Source of the DNA: an uncultured Verrucomicrobiota bacterium
Lineage (GTDB): Bacteria > Verrucomicrobiota > Verrucomicrobiia > Chthoniobacterales > SZAS-18
NCBI GenBank assembly: GCA_937871685.1
Contig: CALMOL010000525.1
Coordinates: 1-6,765, forward strand
DNA length: 6,765 bases
Direction of reading: 5' to 3'
The translations under genes and the position numbers were made by a program. Numbering within the stretch: position 1 is the first letter of the stretch; each line of letters opens with the position of its first letter. A model generated the notes under the pieces. It did not search any database, had not been told where the DNA came from, and saw only the letters and a program-made list of their open reading frames with translations. Of this stretch, positions 5,782 to 6,765 are shown piece by piece.

Positions 5782-6765
5782 GTGCTCCCCGAACCAGCCG
5801 CCACCGCCAACCCGCCGATCACCCCTGCGCTCATCGCCCAGCATGGCCTCACCGAGGCCGAGTTCGGCCGCATCCGCCGCATCCTCGGGCGCGATCCGAA
5901 CCTCGTCGAGCTGGGCATCTTCTCGGTGATGTGGAGCGAGCATTGCTCCTACAAGAACTCGCGCATCGAGCTGCGGAAGTTCCCCACCACCGGCCCGGGC
6001 GTGCTCGTGAAGGCCGGCGAGGAAAACGCCGGCGTCATCGACATCGGCGGCGGCTGGGCCGTGGCCTTCAAGATGGAAAGCCACAACCATCCCAGTGCCA
6101 TCGAGCCCTTCCAGGGCGCGGCCACCGGCGTCGGCGGCATCATCCGCGACATCTTCACGATGGGCGCGCGGCCCGTTTTCCTGCTGAATTCCCTCCGCTT
6201 CGGCTCCGTCACGCCCTCGCCCGCGCTCAACGGCGCCGATGCCCCGCCGGCCGAGCTCGCGCACAACCGCCGCCTTTTCGCCGGCGTCGTTTCCGGCATC
6301 GCCCACTACGGGAATTGCATCGGCATTCCCACCGTCGGCGGCGAGACGTGGTTTGACCCGTCCTTCGCCGGCAATCCGCTCGTGAACGTCTTCTGCCTTG
6401 GCGTGCTCCGCCACGAGCAGATCGCCCGCGGCGCGGCCACCGGCATCGGCAACCCCGTCTTCTACGTCGGCGCCGAGACCGGCCGCGACGGCCTCGCCGG
6501 CGCCGCCTTCGCCTCGCGCGAGCTCACCGAGGAATCCAAGGAAGACCGCCCCGCCGTGCAGGTGGGCGATCCCTTCAAGGAAAAGCTCCTCCTCGAGGCG
6601 TGTCTCGAATTGCTCGCCCTGCCCGGCGCCGTGGCCGGCATCCAGGACATGGGCGCGGCCGGCCTCACCTGCTCCACCTGCGAGACGGCCTCGCGCGGCG
6701 GCACCGGCGTGGAGATCGACCTCGCCCTCGTTCCGCAGCGCGAGCCAGGCATGACGGCCTACGAG
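5782..6765 (+). CDS. purL: Phosphoribosylformylglycinamidine synthase II (small PurL), N-terminal part
   Basis: First 328 residues; the gene runs off the right edge. PurL converts FGAR, glutamine-derived ammonia and ATP to FGAM, the fourth step of de novo purine synthesis, in the cytoplasm. Diagnostic stretches are GIFSVMWSEHCSYKNSR (residues 45-61), ESHNHPSAIEPFQGAATG (99-116), GGIIRDIFTMGARP (118-131), IPTVGGETWFDP (172-183) and QDMGAAGLTCS (288-298). WSEHCSYK is preceded by only about 50 residues, as in the Bacillus-type small PurL, so partner subunits PurS and PurQ should be encoded elsewhere. The start is GTG at 5782: the frame is open back to a TAG at 5713-5715 but contains no ATG or TTG upstream of the conserved region, and the first in-frame ATG (5929) falls inside it. 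No Shine-Dalgarno is visible and the heptamer array lies directly upstream. Residues 142-166 appear about 14 residues longer than the B. subtilis enzyme as I recall it. The frame is intact to the window end. Confidence 0.96.
   Translation, partial: MLPEPAATANPPITPALIAQHGLTEAEFGRIRRILGRDPNLVELGIFSVMWSEHCSYKNSRIELRKFPTTGPGVLVKAGEENAGVIDIGGGWAVAFKMESHNHPSAIEPFQGAATGVGGIIRDIFTMGARPVFLLNSLRFGSVTPSPALNGADAPPAELAHNRRLFAGVVSGIAHYGNCIGIPTVGGETWFDPSFAGNPLVNVFCLGVLRHEQIARGAATGIGNPVFYVGAETGRDGLAGAAFASRELTEESKEDRPAVQVGDPFKEKLLLEACLELLALPGAVAGIQDMGAAGLTCSTCETASRGGTGVEIDLALVPQREPGMTAYE

Noticed and set aside
5658..6356. 232-codon + strand frame across the second repeat and the purL start
   Set aside because: It is +1 shadow reading of purL (Arg/His-rich) and starts inside the repeat arm; PurL motifs are in a different frame.

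Overview
This is a GC-rich, densely coding bacterial chromosome segment. All four supported genes lie on the + strand. Two are near-universal or widespread housekeeping genes (hrpA and purL), and nothing in the window looks like a phage, integron, CRISPR or defence system. The window fits Verrucomicrobiota (Opitutae-like). That is an inference from high GC, Shine-Dalgarno-poor gene starts and two intergenic repeat elements of a style I associate with that phylum. It is not proven by any marker here.

Layout: (1) 3-950 is the C-terminal half of a DUF885 protein with an HExxPGH metal-site-like motif, cut by the window edge. (2) 951-1254 is a non-coding gap dominated by a terminal-inverted-repeat element (987-1175) whose two ends each carry a perfect 8-bp hairpin, followed by a smaller hairpin (1184-1206). 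(3) 1255-5013 is a complete HrpA-type DEAH-box RNA helicase of 1252 aa. (4) 5014-5072 is a short gap with tandem small hairpins. (5) 5073-5645 is a small secreted protein of unknown function with a clear signal peptide. (6) 5646-5781 is a second structured repeat, with 13-bp inverted arms and tandem 7-bp units, ending six bases before the next gene. (7) 5782 to the window end is the N-terminal 328 residues of PurL (FGAM synthase II, small type), starting at GTG because no ATG is available; it runs off the right edge.

The genes do not form an obvious pathway. They are an aminopeptidase-like or unknown hydrolase, an RNA helicase linked to translation quality control, an envelope or periplasmic protein, and a purine biosynthesis enzyme. 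Repeat elements separate three of the four, so only hrpA and the small secreted gene (59 bases apart) are plausible co-transcription partners. I see no convincing new biological system. The most interesting signals are the two structured intergenic repeats, the second of which abuts the purL start codon.
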